This document shows positions 13,101-23,115 of a stretch of DNA of 64,000 nt, one piece after another (position 1 is the first letter of the stretch; every line of letters begins with the position of its first letter). The notes under the pieces are model-generated. The model was not told the origin of the DNA and made no database searches. It worked only from the letters and a program-made list of their open reading frames with translations. Made by a program: the position numbers and the translations under genes. The stretch is from positions 124,001-188,000 of the forward strand of contig LUCM01002436.1 in the NCBI GenBank assembly GCA_008360955.1. Direction: 5' to 3'. This DNA is from Fasciolopsis buskii. Its lineage: Eukaryota > Platyhelminthes > Trematoda > Plagiorchiida > Fasciolidae.

Positions 13101-13258
13101 GGTTGGACATGGGATCCGCACTGGAGAAAATATTCGACGGTGGTACAATCGGTTGAATCTGTTCTGCACAATGGGGATGATACTGAGCAGTGTATTCGGA
13201 CATCACACAGGGTCCCCATGGAACAATCGCTTTCACTTGATGGGGACATCTGTGACGG
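3925..13258 (-). CDS. SAXO: SAXO-family (FAM154) stabilizer of axonemal microtubules, six internal exons
   Basis: SAXO proteins bind and stabilize microtubules of cilia, flagella and centrioles through repeated Mn modules. Six minus-strand exons were assembled: 13258-13088, 13031-12832, 11456-11133, 7471-7281, 5279-5097 and 4116-3925. Each has an AG acceptor and a GT donor, and the phases (2, 1, 1, 0, 0) match at all five junctions, giving about 420 codons without a stop. The first exon has the family's N-terminal RHRCPHQ...SEYTAQYHPH block. About eleven modules follow, such as YRNEFTPKD, YRREYVPKN, TNYRTEFVPHE, TNRKDYTAKE, TNYRHDYQPWE and TNYRTDFVPKE. The last exon ends SPDGYVFE, matching the conserved GYxFE near the C-terminus of animal SAXO1. 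Human SAXO1 is about 474 residues, so only short ends are missing: the initiator exon and the last few codons plus stop were not found. Introns range from 56 bp to 3.7 kb. SAXO1 versus SAXO2 cannot be separated here. Confidence 0.9.
4117..5096 (-). other. SAXO intron between exons e and f
   Basis: An intron of 980 bp with GT and AG ends on the minus strand. No internal feature was recognized. Confidence 0.7.
5097..5279 (-). CDS. SAXO: SAXO exon e
   Basis: The exon is 183 bp (61 codons, phase 0 at both ends), with acceptor GGATTTTAG and donor ATCGA|GTGAGT. It contains GTTNYRHDYQPWE and begins a further module, GTTTNR, that continues into exon f as TNFVPHE. Confidence 0.9.
5885..6200 (+). mobile_element. 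RTE-like LINE reverse-transcriptase fragment inside a SAXO intron
   Basis: The plus-strand translation contains LIFKKETRDDCSNHRRTSLIS, then REQEAGFRPSRSCIEQIFTL, then YRRPMILVFL. These are the consecutive early RT blocks of RTE-type elements (IFKKGDR.DCSNYRGISL, QAGFRPGR..IDQIFTLRQ, YRRP..VFLD). The fragment stops before the catalytic YADD block and lies in the 5280-7280 intron, antisense to the gene. It is truncated and inactive. Confidence 0.8.
6201..7280 (-). other. Remainder of the SAXO intron between exons d and e
   Basis: A 104-codon minus-strand open frame at 6243-6557 is present, but it carries no motif and crosses the end of the RTE fragment, so I do not call it a gene. No other feature was seen. 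Confidence 0.5.
7281..7471 (-). CDS. SAXO: SAXO exon d
   Basis: The exon is 191 bp (2 + 63 codons), with acceptor CAAACAAG and donor AGAG|GTAAGT. The modules are NTTNRTDYKDW and DSTYKNDFSE. It ends in phase 0. Confidence 0.88.
7472..11132 (-). other. SAXO intron between exons c and d
   Basis: At about 3.66 kb this is the largest intron found. It has short CA/GT-rich tracts near 8975-8995 and 10629-10650. Bases around 10140-10275 match a dispersed repeat also seen at 43605-43745. No coding sequence was recognized. Confidence 0.65.
10140..10275 (+). repeat. Dispersed repeat shared with 43605-43745
   Basis: Both copies read through the order CA.CGTGTGATATC.., GCT(T)AAC.CA, AAGAAACCA, GCT(A/G)(T/C)TTCATCC, TTGTTAGGAATCAT, GTGCA and CCCGAA.TGG. 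This supports a common interspersed element. The family is unknown. Confidence 0.5.
11133..11456 (-). CDS. SAXO: SAXO exon c (three or more Mn modules)
   Basis: This is the largest exon found, 324 bp (2 + 107 codons + 1), with acceptor TTTCACTAG and donor TTTT|GTGAGT. It contains EPIYRREYVPKN, DTNYRTEFVPHE and TTNRKDYTAKEF, spaced about 35-40 residues apart. The split codon with exon d reads TGC (Cys). Confidence 0.93.
11457..12831 (-). other. SAXO intron between exons b and c
   Basis: About 1.4 kb, containing a (TTA/ATT)n microsatellite at about 11840-11890. A tRNA-A-box-like TGGTCAAGTGG at about 11674 has no clear B box. No exon was seen. Confidence 0.6.
11840..11890. repeat. (TTA)n microsatellite
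   Basis: An interrupted trinucleotide TTA/ATT run of about 50 bp inside a SAXO intron. Confidence 0.9.
12832..13031 (-). CDS. SAXO: SAXO exon b
   Basis: The exon is 200 bp (1 + 66 codons + 1), with acceptor ATTTTAG and donor CGTG|GTAAGT. It carries the modules STTLYRNEFTPKD and, across the next junction, HPTYR|DDF. The intron separating it from exon a is only 56 bp. Confidence 0.9.
13088..13258 (-). CDS. SAXO: SAXO exon a (N-terminal Cys/His block)
   Basis: The acceptor is a TTTCACAG at 13259 upward and the donor is AAAG|GTGAGC. The exon is 171 bp (1 + 56 codons + 2). It encodes RHRCPHQ and SEYTAQYHPH, which align with the GRHHCPH and SEYTENY block at the start of vertebrate SAXO1. It enters in phase 2, so a preceding exon must supply two bases, probably a Gly codon. 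Confidence 0.85.
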
Positions 13259-14330
13259 CTGTGAAATGTAAAATGAAACAACCGAACCTCCAATGACAGT
13301 GCGGACTCAGTTGATTAGTTTAAGCTCATAAGTTCTGACAACTCCAGCAGTATTTCGCAGTATCCATAGTCTTGGAATCTCTCATCAGTCCGGATAAGCT
13401 AAACACTGTTAGATTGTTTCCCTGTTACACTTCCACCTGTCTGCCTAGTCTAGCATTATCAACAAGGAGGAGATCAACATCTAAGATATTTTAAACTGAT
13501 TGAGTCACATAAAATAACCATCACCATAAGCTGAATGACAACTGTCTCCATGACCTACCTTGTTAAATGTTTCCCCTTCTTACTAAAAGAGTGACAAAAA
13601 GGTCAGCACACTGGAATTGTAAGTTGCAAATCGGTTAAAAGCTACCGACCAGGTGATACAGAACAAAATGGAATGGATAAAAAGACTGTCTTCAGATGGG
13701 CTGCTTCACTCATCTGTAAACCTCTGGAATCTGACTAAAACAGGAAGGCCTAAGCTTTCCTTAACACAGTAGTATTGTGATGCGTTCTGTGGAACAGGAA
13801 AGAATTCTTGTTGTTTCAGAAATTTGTTTCATGTGGACAATGGGGACCCACTCGAATCTTGGGGTTGATACTGCTCTAGAGTAACTTACTGGTATTCAAG
13901 GATTAACTTAGCAATGAGTCTACTTTGGGGGAGGGGAGGAGATTGGTACAAAAGTAAAAGAATTAGCCTGATGGAATTTTATTGCACAATTAAACCATGG
14001 TGTAGCAGGTGGGACATGCTCTGTGACTTTTGGCTCTCCTGGCCCCAACAGAGACCGGTGAGTACGACCCTAAAATTTTGAATGAGACTGAATCACATAA
14101 ACCTCCAATACGTCAGACATGATATTCAATATTTCATGAGCCACGAGATAAGCATCGGTGGGTGAGCTTCCCATGAACAGCTCGAACTTAACCAAAATCT
14201 GACTTTGTTTTAACCCAATAACCTGTCGTGGTTAGCAAACGACGGCTGAATTAGTGGTTTGTTCGGCTACTCGAGGGTAGATTTACAGTCACATGGGACA
14301 CGTTTCTGTTTGGATGTGGAGGCCAAAGTT
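13259..14330. other. Upstream region of the SAXO gene, initiator exon not found
   Basis: The missing first SAXO exon should lie here or beyond, ending in phase 2 and probably rich in Cys. Donor-like sites at about 13557 and 13883 are not preceded by a suitable reading frame. No other feature was seen. Confidence 0.4.
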
Positions 14331-14517
14331 TATTATTGTTTTTTTATCTTTTTACTGCCTGCATTAATGAAATAGCAATGTACATCATTTTTCAGGAAGG
14401 GGCCGCAACCAACAGAGGGCAGCCAACTAGGGGATTTGATTGGCAGTAGGTGGATTCGAACCTGCGACCTTCAGGTCTGAACGCCACGATCTTATTCGCT
14501 TGGCCACTGCCGGCCAA
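14331..14517 (-). mobile_element. tRNA-derived SINE, most intact copy
   Basis: On the minus strand the head reads GGCAGTGGCCAAGCG (A-box-like), then a GACC-TGAA-GGTC arm like the long variable arm of class II tRNAs, then an intact B box GGTTCGAATCC, and closes with ACTGCC, which pairs with the initial GGCAGT. A tRNA-unrelated body follows (CCCCTTCCTGAAAAATGATG, then ATTGCTATTTCATTAATG) and an A-rich tail. The parent tRNA was probably Leu or Ser. Three related copies lie at 35.3, 35.7 and 48.5 kb. Confidence 0.85.
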
Positions 14518-15287
14518 ATAATCATCCAGAATGGGTGCACCAATTGGCTGGATAAAATATTTTTCGTTCCCATTAACAGAAGTAAAAAGGGACGACGAAA
14601 ATAAGTTCCCCGCACACCATTAGCGCGGTTGGTTTGTGCGTGTACCTTTGTAGGTTATCTCACAGTGGGCAAATAAACCGTTGAAGGATAAATCGGCCAG
14701 CCAAGAGATAATGTCACCAAGCACTTTATGTGTTCTTCGACTACTTACATAGGTCTAGGACCAATTCATCGTTTACATGGATTTAGAATTGGAATATTTA
14801 TCTGTGAAATTATGTTTCACCCATGGTAATCAAGCGGCTGTTCGATTCCATGTAGTATATTTGCTTATGCGAGTGCTATTCACACAATGTTTTCGTCAGG
14901 TAATAGCTGATTAATGTCACACTGGATGTGGCATGTAGGCTATAACAAACCTAACTGGATCCAAAGTGTTATTTGTATGCCGGTGTCTGCTGTGAATTTA
15001 TCAAATACATTATTTTTGCAATAAAGACCAAAAAATAATTACAGTGCATGGCATAAAAAGAAGGCAGTGATTAGCTTCGAGGTTCATTGTCGGTAACACT
15101 GTAATTCCGGATCGCAACTACATCAGCTGGACTGTCTTGGAGCACTTCTTCTTAGAACCAAGTACTGGGTTTCGTAGCTTGATCACCGGATCTTCTGTTG
15201 CCCACAAAGGCCGCACGAAAGCTGTTTTCGGTTTATTTATTGACGTTTGGAAGCGTCTGTCAGTGACGCGACTTCTGTTATTTGCAG
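14518..15287. other. No recognized feature
   Basis: AT-rich sequence between the SINE and the exon candidate at 15288. The open frame at 15137-15436 overlaps that candidate in another frame and is not supported by any motif. Confidence 0.4.
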
Positions 15288-15406
15288 ATCCAACAAGAAG
15301 CCTTATGATAACTGTTTGGTTGATACACGTCGTCAGAAAAAAGTGTGCGCGTGGTGCGTTGATTGTTCTCGTTATTATGCCTACACAATTTGTCATAAAA
15401 ATGAAG
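15288..15406 (+). CDS. Possible exon encoding a Cys-rich segment, unrecognized
   Basis: A good acceptor (CTTCTGTTATTTGCAG) and a donor (GAAG|GTAGGC) enclose 119 bp, 1 + 39 codons + 1, with no stop. The peptide contains KPYDNCLVDTRRQKK, then CAWCVDC and YTICHKNE, which looks like real protein, but I do not recognize the family. A phase-compatible piece starts at 15623 (AVFGLSNSAEDIRRFSATVD then TAG). Neither upstream exons nor a start codon were found. It could be chance. Confidence 0.25.
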
Positions 15407-15622
15407 GTAGGCAGTTCATCTATTGGGCTACTATAGTATATCAATTGGTAGATAAATTAAATATATTGCTTGGAGGTGTATTAAGCACGATTTGTCCGTT
15501 GTCTTCAAAAATCTCGCCATATACGCCTTGTTTATTGCTTAAAGTAGTCTGGTGTTTTGCCATTCCCTAGAGTTTATTTGACACGCTTTCCAATCAAGCC
15601 GTTCCTGCTAATTATTTTTCAG

Positions 15623-15684
15623 CAGTATTTGGCTTGTCCAACTCTGCTGAGGACATTCGACGCTTCTCGGCTACCGTAGATTAG
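15623..15684 (+). CDS. Possible terminal exon following 15288-15406
   Basis: The acceptor is ATTATTTTTCAG. Joined in phase 1 to the preceding candidate it reads about 20 residues, VFGLSNSAEDIRRFSATVD, then a TAG at 15682-15684. Alternatively the exon ends at 15675 before GTAGAT and continues to an open stretch after the acceptor near 15990. Evidence is limited to splice-site and phase agreement. Confidence 0.2.
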
Positions 15685-18600
15685 CAGATTTGTTTTCTTT
15701 CGGGAAGGAGCAAGCTGGCATGATCATCCTAGTCAATTGTCCACAATGGATCTTGGTATTCACGGGAGACCAGTTTAATTATTGCATTTTGTGAGACAAG
15801 AGGTGGAGTTCAACTTAATTTAACTTGGTTTTAAAACCGTGGTGATTGCAACTGAACTTTGAACGTGATTATTTCACTGTATTAGAAAGCGCTTGCACAA
15901 GGAGAGATTTCGCTTAGTACAATCTGTATTCCTGTCCACAATTCCGTATTCTGTTCATTTTGCGATTCCCATTTCGCGCCATTATCACAGACACGTGAAC
16001 AACGTCCCTTACGAATTCTCAGGACTATTACGACTAACTACAAAAATGCAGAAAGAGAAGAGGACGAAGAAAGACGTCCGTTGTGGTATCGTCAGTGGTC
16101 AATCGTTAATCGATTCTATCTCTGATTCTTTATCACCCACTCCCACTACTTTCAGTGAGAAAAACCAAGTGAAGCAGACGTGAAAATTCTGTATGCCAGT
16201 TGAATAAATCGTTCACACTGATTTTCTGTGGCCAACACTCATCGACAAATCAGTCCGCTATCTAGTTCAGTCCATCTTCACTAATTTGCTTTCAAACACG
16301 CCTTTCCCGGCCAACTCATCCCTTTGGCTCAATCCGTGTGATATCGCTGGAGTTGAGCTGACCTTCGGTCGGGGCAGTGGCGATTACGATTCAACGACCA
16401 CTACTTTACTAACATGGAATTAATCATTTTTGCATTTAAATGCTTCTGAAAGAAAACAAACCATTACCCTGATTGTCGAATAAAGTAATTTTCAAAGTTT
16501 TTATTTTACGGTACCATTTGGAGGGTAGTTTAAAACCCAAATGTAGACTTGAACTGTTTATGTTCTAGCCCAATACAAAGCTGAATTTCTTTCTTGTTTT
16601 TGTCCAAGGTGAATAGTTCTAAGTTCAGCAGGGCTTTATAGTAAGCTGATTCTTATATATATATATATATATATATATATACCCATTGGACACTCATTTA
16701 AAGCAGCCGTTGTACCAAAGGAACCAAGCCAGATAAAGAAGAAACGCAAATCTGGTTGATTTTCGCAGTTTTCGGACGTGAAAAGGGACGAATGATGAAC
16801 TACCTCAGTAATGACACTTCTGACCCCCTGTTTCCGGCCCCAGCCTTCAGCATCTCCAGTGGGGCGCTTTTTGCATCGATCCCTAGTCCAGTTGGCAAAC
16901 GAAACCGTCCACATCATCAGTTATCGGCCAAGCCCCTGTTTTCCATCCTGCTCGGCTATTGACAATCCGCATGCTAAGGTAAATGGTGGGCGGGTGTCCA
17001 CAGGACGTCGATTAGCCATCGGTTTAGACAGATTGAATGAAGCAAAGTCAATTCAAGATACCCTCATTTGAACTACACTGCTTCTGAAGGAGTGTTGTCA
17101 GTGCAGACCAGCTGATGTTTCCAGGTAGATGAAACCAAGTGGGACCGGAGCAAATCGTTTCATAATCTAGTCTGTCACAGGAGACGTTTGATGAGCGCTG
17201 AAGAGACGGCAGGAACTCTCCCAAATATGAAGGCCCAAAAGTTGCTACACTTATTTATTTTTTAAGAACTATTTACTTTTTGACTTATTCTTTATATCAT
17301 TTTGATTGATCTGATTGGAATTTTGGAGCCGGACACTTATTTCCTCACTGGTTGATTACCATACTTTTGCATCAAATCTCAAGGTTTGAACCTCCCAGTC
17401 TGATTCATAGCCTAAGTACGCTAGAGCTTTCGCGCATTTTGAGAGTTTATTTCTTCTCGCTTGGTTTCTGGCTATTTGGTCTGGTCAGTGCATCCTTGTT
17501 CTCACTCAAGCTACTTGGAGACCTGGCTTCGAATCTCGTCCATCCGTCTAATGTTCCAGCCAACAGCGGTTGTGAGATTATAAGCCAAGGGTTCGTTCCG
17601 TCACCCAGTTTGCATCGTACTGGTTTGCCACAATCTAAATTTGTCATGTCTGAACTATCACGGACAAATTCTAAGTGAATATGAGAATTTTCTGCCATCT
17701 AGTGTTGTCACCCTGCCTGATGCTTGACGTCTATTGTTCAGGTCTTGTCTTCTCATCCTGCACTGCTTTACACCTAGCGCTGACATCCCGTGTCTTTCGT
17801 GTCCCCATAGTTGTGCAAACCGGTAATGCGTCGATAATCCCGTTTACACTATCACCCACAACAGTGGAAACTTATGCTCCCATTTTCGACAGATACCTAG
17901 TTCTCAGTGACGCCATTCCTCAGTGAATTTACCCATGTTAACATCATTCAGCAAATTTAAATGAATCTAGTGAACTGTTTTCACTTGCTGAACCAAACCT
18001 ACTTCTCAAATTACGAAGGAACCAAATAAACCTCCACACTACGGAATACGCTGATCAGTCAGTCTGTTTCAGCAAATGGTTTTTTCTCCAAGTTGATTTT
18101 TGGACTGGTTGATTTTTGATTAGTGTATGCATTGAGTATCATAGAATATGAATTTTTTACATATGGAAATAAGGTCCGTCGACGAAAGGTAAGTTAAGAA
18201 AATGTATTCTATGATTTGTGAAGTGTTCGGTAACCGTGGGTTTACTATTTTCATGTGCTGAGCTTTTCTACTGGTGACCGAGTAGTACTCAGGCTTTACA
18301 ATGTCTATCATAAGTGTCTGTCTAACGCAGATTTTAAGCAAATTTTCCGTCATTTTTAAATTTTTTTGTGAAAACTGTGACCGGTTCTCACCAACTGAAC
18401 TCCATGTTAAATCGATGAACTCTGTTTCAATATTTAGCCAGACAGAATATGTTACGGATTCCAATCATGCTGTGCAACTTCCTTCTGTTTTGCCGAATAT
18501 GGAATACCTTCACTTTGGTTCGAAGCACATGGTATAACGAATAAGTAGTGGTCAGCATTACATGCAGCCTGCGGACTGTCCTACTGATTTCGCCATGACA

Positions 18601-18800
18601 ACATTGTCGTTGGCTGATGTACTTACGGAATTTTTGTAAGTGTAGGTTTGCTCAAGCCTGTGCATCGTGGATACTTCAAGCAAACTTTTCAGTGTCCCAT
18701 GTACACTCTGTAACAATGTGTTAACCATTTAAAAATCACCGACAGAATCTCTTCCTTGCGACAAATCAAGGTCGGTCTCGTTTACCTACAAAAGTGCTCA
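15685..18800. other. No supported gene; microsatellite at 16650-16681
   Basis: Contains a pure (TA)n run of about 30 bp at 16650-16681. Open frames of 60-108 codons at 15893-18464 overlap one another on both strands and carry no motif I recognize. A TTCGAATC-containing segment at about 17527 hints at another tRNA-like repeat but lacks a clear A box. Confidence 0.4.
16650..16681. repeat. (TA)n microsatellite
   Basis: An uninterrupted TA dinucleotide run of about 30 bp. Confidence 0.92.
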
Positions 18801-18807
18801 TCCGAAG

Positions 18808-20665
18808 ATGGAGTCATTCAGGCATTCCAGTTTCTGTCAGTATGCATCTACCGAAAACCCTGTTTATTTATTTCAACTAACTGCGCCTTTTGACTGGCTG
18901 CGCTACAATTCTGTCATCCTTATCTCGTTGTTTTCTTGTCAGATACTTGGTTCGATTACGGTCTTCATTCGCCACTACAGTCGATCGAAAGTATTGTTCT
19001 TTTACAACCGCATCGCTTCTCAACATGGACCGGGTTCACGCATCGTTGCACTTCAAAGATATTCTTATCCACCTAAAAGAGACACTCGCGCCGGCTGGAA
19101 GGTATCTCTTAAGTACAATCTTCCCGTTAAGATATCCATTCAGACATTGTTGACTACCAACATCCGCTGTCTGTTTAAGAAAATCTCGGATCTGTCTCTC
19201 GCACTTCAGTCACTGACCCATGTTCACATGTATCATCTGCATGGTTGACCCCGGATATCAATCGTCTTCCATCCCTGACTGTTGGAGACCCGTCACTATT
19301 ATCCTCATCCCAAAATCTAGCACTTTTATTGCTTTGGCAAAACGTTTTCGCCCCATCGCCTAAACATCTTCTGGTCTTAAACTGACGGAGCGTGTTATAC
19401 CTAAGCGCCTGCATTCTTCCATGTATCCTCCTGACGACCTTTTTCTGTTTGCCTATAAATCTAACAGCTTCTCTTGGACGCTGCCACCTCCCTCATTCAC
19501 CACATATGCAAGCCCTTAAACGCATCAATGAAATCTGTACGTTGCGCCTTTCTAGACTATTCTTCGGCATACGATTCAGTCCCACGGTCTTTTCTACTCC
19601 ACAAACTGAAAACATTTAGTTGTCCCAGTTCTTTATTAGCATGGCTGTCTGATTAATTTACCAACCGAACCCAGTACACACGAATGGACGGTAAAACTTC
19701 AAAATCGTTCATCAACAACTCAGGAGTGCCTTAGGGTGCTGTTCTTTCAGCGTTTCTCTTCTCTGCTTACATCAGCAACTTATCAACTAGCTCACCCTGT
19801 CATCCGTTTTAGTATGCTGATGATGTTGCCCTCTATCAAGCCTTTTCGAACAACGATGATTTTCAACGTTTTTCTAACAACCTATCTTCTGCTGAGGATT
19901 TCTCAACACATCTCAACACATCTAAATGTTTTGAAAGTCTGTTCTGTTTTTCTCTCTCGGTCAGTCCACCCATCCGAAACGGTTTCCTTCATTTCAGAAA
20001 CACTTACTGCAGTTGATTCTGTGAAATATCTAGGAGTTACTATTGATAAAAACCTGAAGTGGATTTCTTATATTTCCACCGGTGTAAAGAATCTCTGACG
20101 GTTGTCATTTCAAATCAGGAAGCTTCGGCAATGCAAGGTAAAACAAAGCGCCTTCTCCCGATTTGTATACTAAAGTTTTCCTTCTTTATTATTCTCCAGT
20201 TAGGGACTTTAAAATTTTTCGCCGCGGGCTATCAATTATTAGCCGTGTGTCTTTTGTACCACCAAATGAATTGTCCCTAGATCTATGTGATCACTTATCA
20301 GCATGTGAAAAACATGCTCACAAAATTCATTCTGATCCCACTCATCCTCTGCACAACGATCTTCCGAAGTGCCGCCCTCATATTTCTACATGACCCGCTT
20401 TTCGTTCCATAACGTCTAGAACTCCGCTGTCCTATATTTGGCACGCATTTTGACAGATCGTGACTGAGTTTCAGCCAAATTCCTGAGCAACCTATCATAA
20501 TGCGCTTTGATTATTACTAGGAGTTTTTTAACATTTTTGCAAGGTGATGAGTGTAAATTGTTTTTAATAGTTTATTTTTACCCTCACGTTTTTTGACTGG
20601 AATGCGACATTATTTGCTGTATGCAAAATTCTATGCAATACAACACAATACAATACAATGCAAAT
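18808..20665 (+). mobile_element. CR1/jockey-like LINE, decayed reverse transcriptase to 3' end
   Basis: The translation, with several frameshifts and stops, passes through ordered RT blocks: WRPVTIILIPK and RPIA(stop)TSSGLKLTERV near 19290-19390, then FLDYSSAYDSVPR near 19550, NNSGVP(stop)GAVLSAF near 19720, the catalytic YADDVALY at about 19812, and VKYLGVTIDKNLKW near 20020. The 3' end is marked by short AATAC/ACAAT repeats at about 20635-20660 instead of a poly(A) tail, as in CR1-type elements. The upstream part from 18808 is open but not clearly aligned. Inactive. Confidence 0.85.
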
Positions 20666-22769
20666 GTCAACGAAGAACATTCAAGCATCGGCTGTAGGAC
20701 ATATTGTCTATGGGCCAAGTCGTGGTCCGCTCAAACCACCCGATTCGCACTTCGTTTTCTGTTCGCCAAATTAAGCATATTTACTTTACAGCTTAAACAA
20801 ATCTGCATTGTCTTTTGTCCAGATCTTCTTGGAGAGGTGGTAATTTGGGTACCGTTCGTTTCAGTTTTCAGCCATGGGCTTTTTGCTTTGGCAACAGTCT
20901 CGCTGTAATCGCATCTAAACAATCTAGATTAATGAATAAGTGCGCCACACGGTGCACGTTAAGGTTAGGTTTGCGTTGATACTTAGAAAATAGACATTAG
21001 CTAAGATTTTAGTCTAGAATAAAAAGCAGAAACGAAAAACAGTGTCGAAGCTTTTTGTTCGTGCCCAACGCCTTATTTAGCTCGCTATTTAATACCTATT
21101 AAGGCTCCGGTTCCAATTTCTCGCCATGCCTTCAATGAAAAGACGGCATATAAGTATACTTAGGCGCGAATGCTACTCACCAACGGAGCGATACAAGCCA
21201 GCCAGCAGGAGTTCCATAGAAGAATACTTCAGTGATGTCACTCGCCTTACTCTTAAACTATTTACCTACGTGGTTCGTGGTTGGCTGACCCTGGTTTAAA
21301 AAACGAACAACAAATTTAGTGGACGAGCCATTCTGGATGCTTTTGCTTCCAGTGTTCGAAGAGTATATGAATTTTTAGCGGCATCGACAACATTTAAGCA
21401 CTGTCTTCCTAGACGTTTCGTCTACGCGTAAATCCGTTTCACGAGCCAACCTACTTGGTAAACTGAACACATCTAGTTGCCTAAATCACTACTAACATGA
21501 TTGGCTGATCATTTAACAGCCGATTTCAGTGTCCAAGACTGGGCTTAAAAAAGCGAAACCATTGGTTGTCAATTGGGGGGTGCTTTGTTCATAAAGTTGT
21601 TCTTCACCTATGCTTGTTCATGTACATCAGCCGCTTATCAGCTGGTTCCCTTTGTCATACATTCGAACATCTTGTTATTGTTGCTGTTGTTGACTGTGCC
21701 GTTTACGTTTTTTTGTTGCTGCTGCTGATGCCTTTGTTGTTTACAGGCAGAATTATTTGATAAATTATCTAGCGCGTGAACGTTCTCCTAAAACTGTATG
21801 TTGGACGAAGCATGGTACATTCTGTTTCATCCACACCCGTGTCAACACAGCTTCAGTAGAACTAACATGTGTTGAGGCAGTAAATAACTTATTAATAACT
21901 ACTGGATCTGTAATACTGCAGCAATAGAACCAATTTGCAAATACATGTTGCATTAATTTCAAATGAGGTCTGGTGTAATTTTGATGCGAGTAGATGAAAG
22001 AATAACAAATACAGACTTCAAAAGTAGAAAAATGTCATATAAGGAAGAGAAATTAGGAGATAAGAATGGGGAACCATACGGACGAGATGGAAAACTGTGC
22101 GAGAAAAGGAGGGGTAACGACTGGAACGGTTATACTGCCCGAATTATTTAATGGAGCGCGGTAGTGCATGTCTGACATCAGCGAAGGTCTGCATAAATTA
22201 ACCAGTAAGTGGGTATAACCTGAGTGGTGTTTCATATCTGTGTGCTGTCCACCTGGCTCGGTTGTCTGGCCTTTTTATTGTCAATAATCTGTCTATATAA
22301 GGACATCAAATGTAAAGTCACTGATTTCGTCAAGGTTCTGATCCAAAGCTTTCTTCCTGAGGCGACATTTTTCAGACGTCAGGTAACTACTCATAGGTAG
22401 TTGTAATCAATTAACAGAAAACGCCTGTTTAATCAGGCATCCGTTCTTCACCGTGATGTTTTGCCAAATTATGCTTTTATTAATTTAAACAATTATTCCA
22501 GATTCGCATAAGGTTTCGTTCCAGAATTAACCTCGCGAATGCGACTCATGTAAAGAATAATTTATGGCATAAACGAAATTTCTTGCAGAAACAGCGGCAG
22601 CAACAGATTACCCCAACAAAACGCACGTGGCTAAGTAATTGACGACGAAACAATATTTAACTTTCGAAATGAAATCCTATCCCTACAAAGTAATAAATAT
22701 GGTTCTAACGTTCATCCTTTGCACTAAGACCGAAGTCAGAAGTCTGGTGATCAGACAAAGAGATGCTAA
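20666..22769. other. No recognized feature
   Basis: No coding, RNA or repeat signal could be supported. Short open frames here have no recognizable motifs. Confidence 0.4.
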
Positions 22770-23115
22770 GGTAAATGTGAATTGTGATTTCCCAAAGAAG
22801 TAAGTTGCTTTCCCGGGATACTACTTTGGGCGACAGTACGTGAATTGATTTGGAAAAAATTAAAAATTTACAGTCCTGGCCGGAATTTAAAAACCTGGAC
22901 GAAATAACCAGCTTTTTAGGGCTCTTGAAACAGTTGACCACGAAAGGGATAAAACTTGAATGAACGACATAAGGGAGAGAATCTTTCCGACCATTGGAAG
23001 AGGCTCCCTGTACACCTTCAATTCTAACCTTACCCGATATTTCAGAAAGTGCTGGATCGTCTTCCTGAGTCACAGGTGCCAATGATACAGTGGTCAGAAC
23101 AACACTTTCATAAAA
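22770..23115 (+). mobile_element. Ty3/gypsy-type LTR retrotransposon remnant (end of RT, start of RNase H)
   Basis: The plus strand reads EKIKNLQSWPEFKNLDEITS followed by FLGL, the hallmark C-terminal RT block of Ty3/gypsy pol (K...I..WP.P.N..E.RSFLGL). About 120 bp on it reads PSILTLPDISES, then a VTGAND where RNase H elements have TDASD. Frameshifts and stops interrupt it. No LTRs, protease or integrase were seen, so this is an isolated relic. Confidence 0.75.

Noticed and set aside
14331..14517. A functional tRNA gene at the B-box sequence
   Set aside because: The anticodon arm is not properly formed and the sequence is followed by a shared body and A-rich tail present in three other copies, so it is a SINE.
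16636..17071. Overlapping plus and minus frames of 68-93 codons
   Set aside because: One runs into the TA microsatellite and none shows a domain or consistent splice sites.
17858..17935. The missing first SAXO exon (a CCG-ending frame before GTGATA on the minus strand)
   Set aside because: No in-frame ATG after the last stop, a weak donor, and no match to the family's CxCxxCxCG start.
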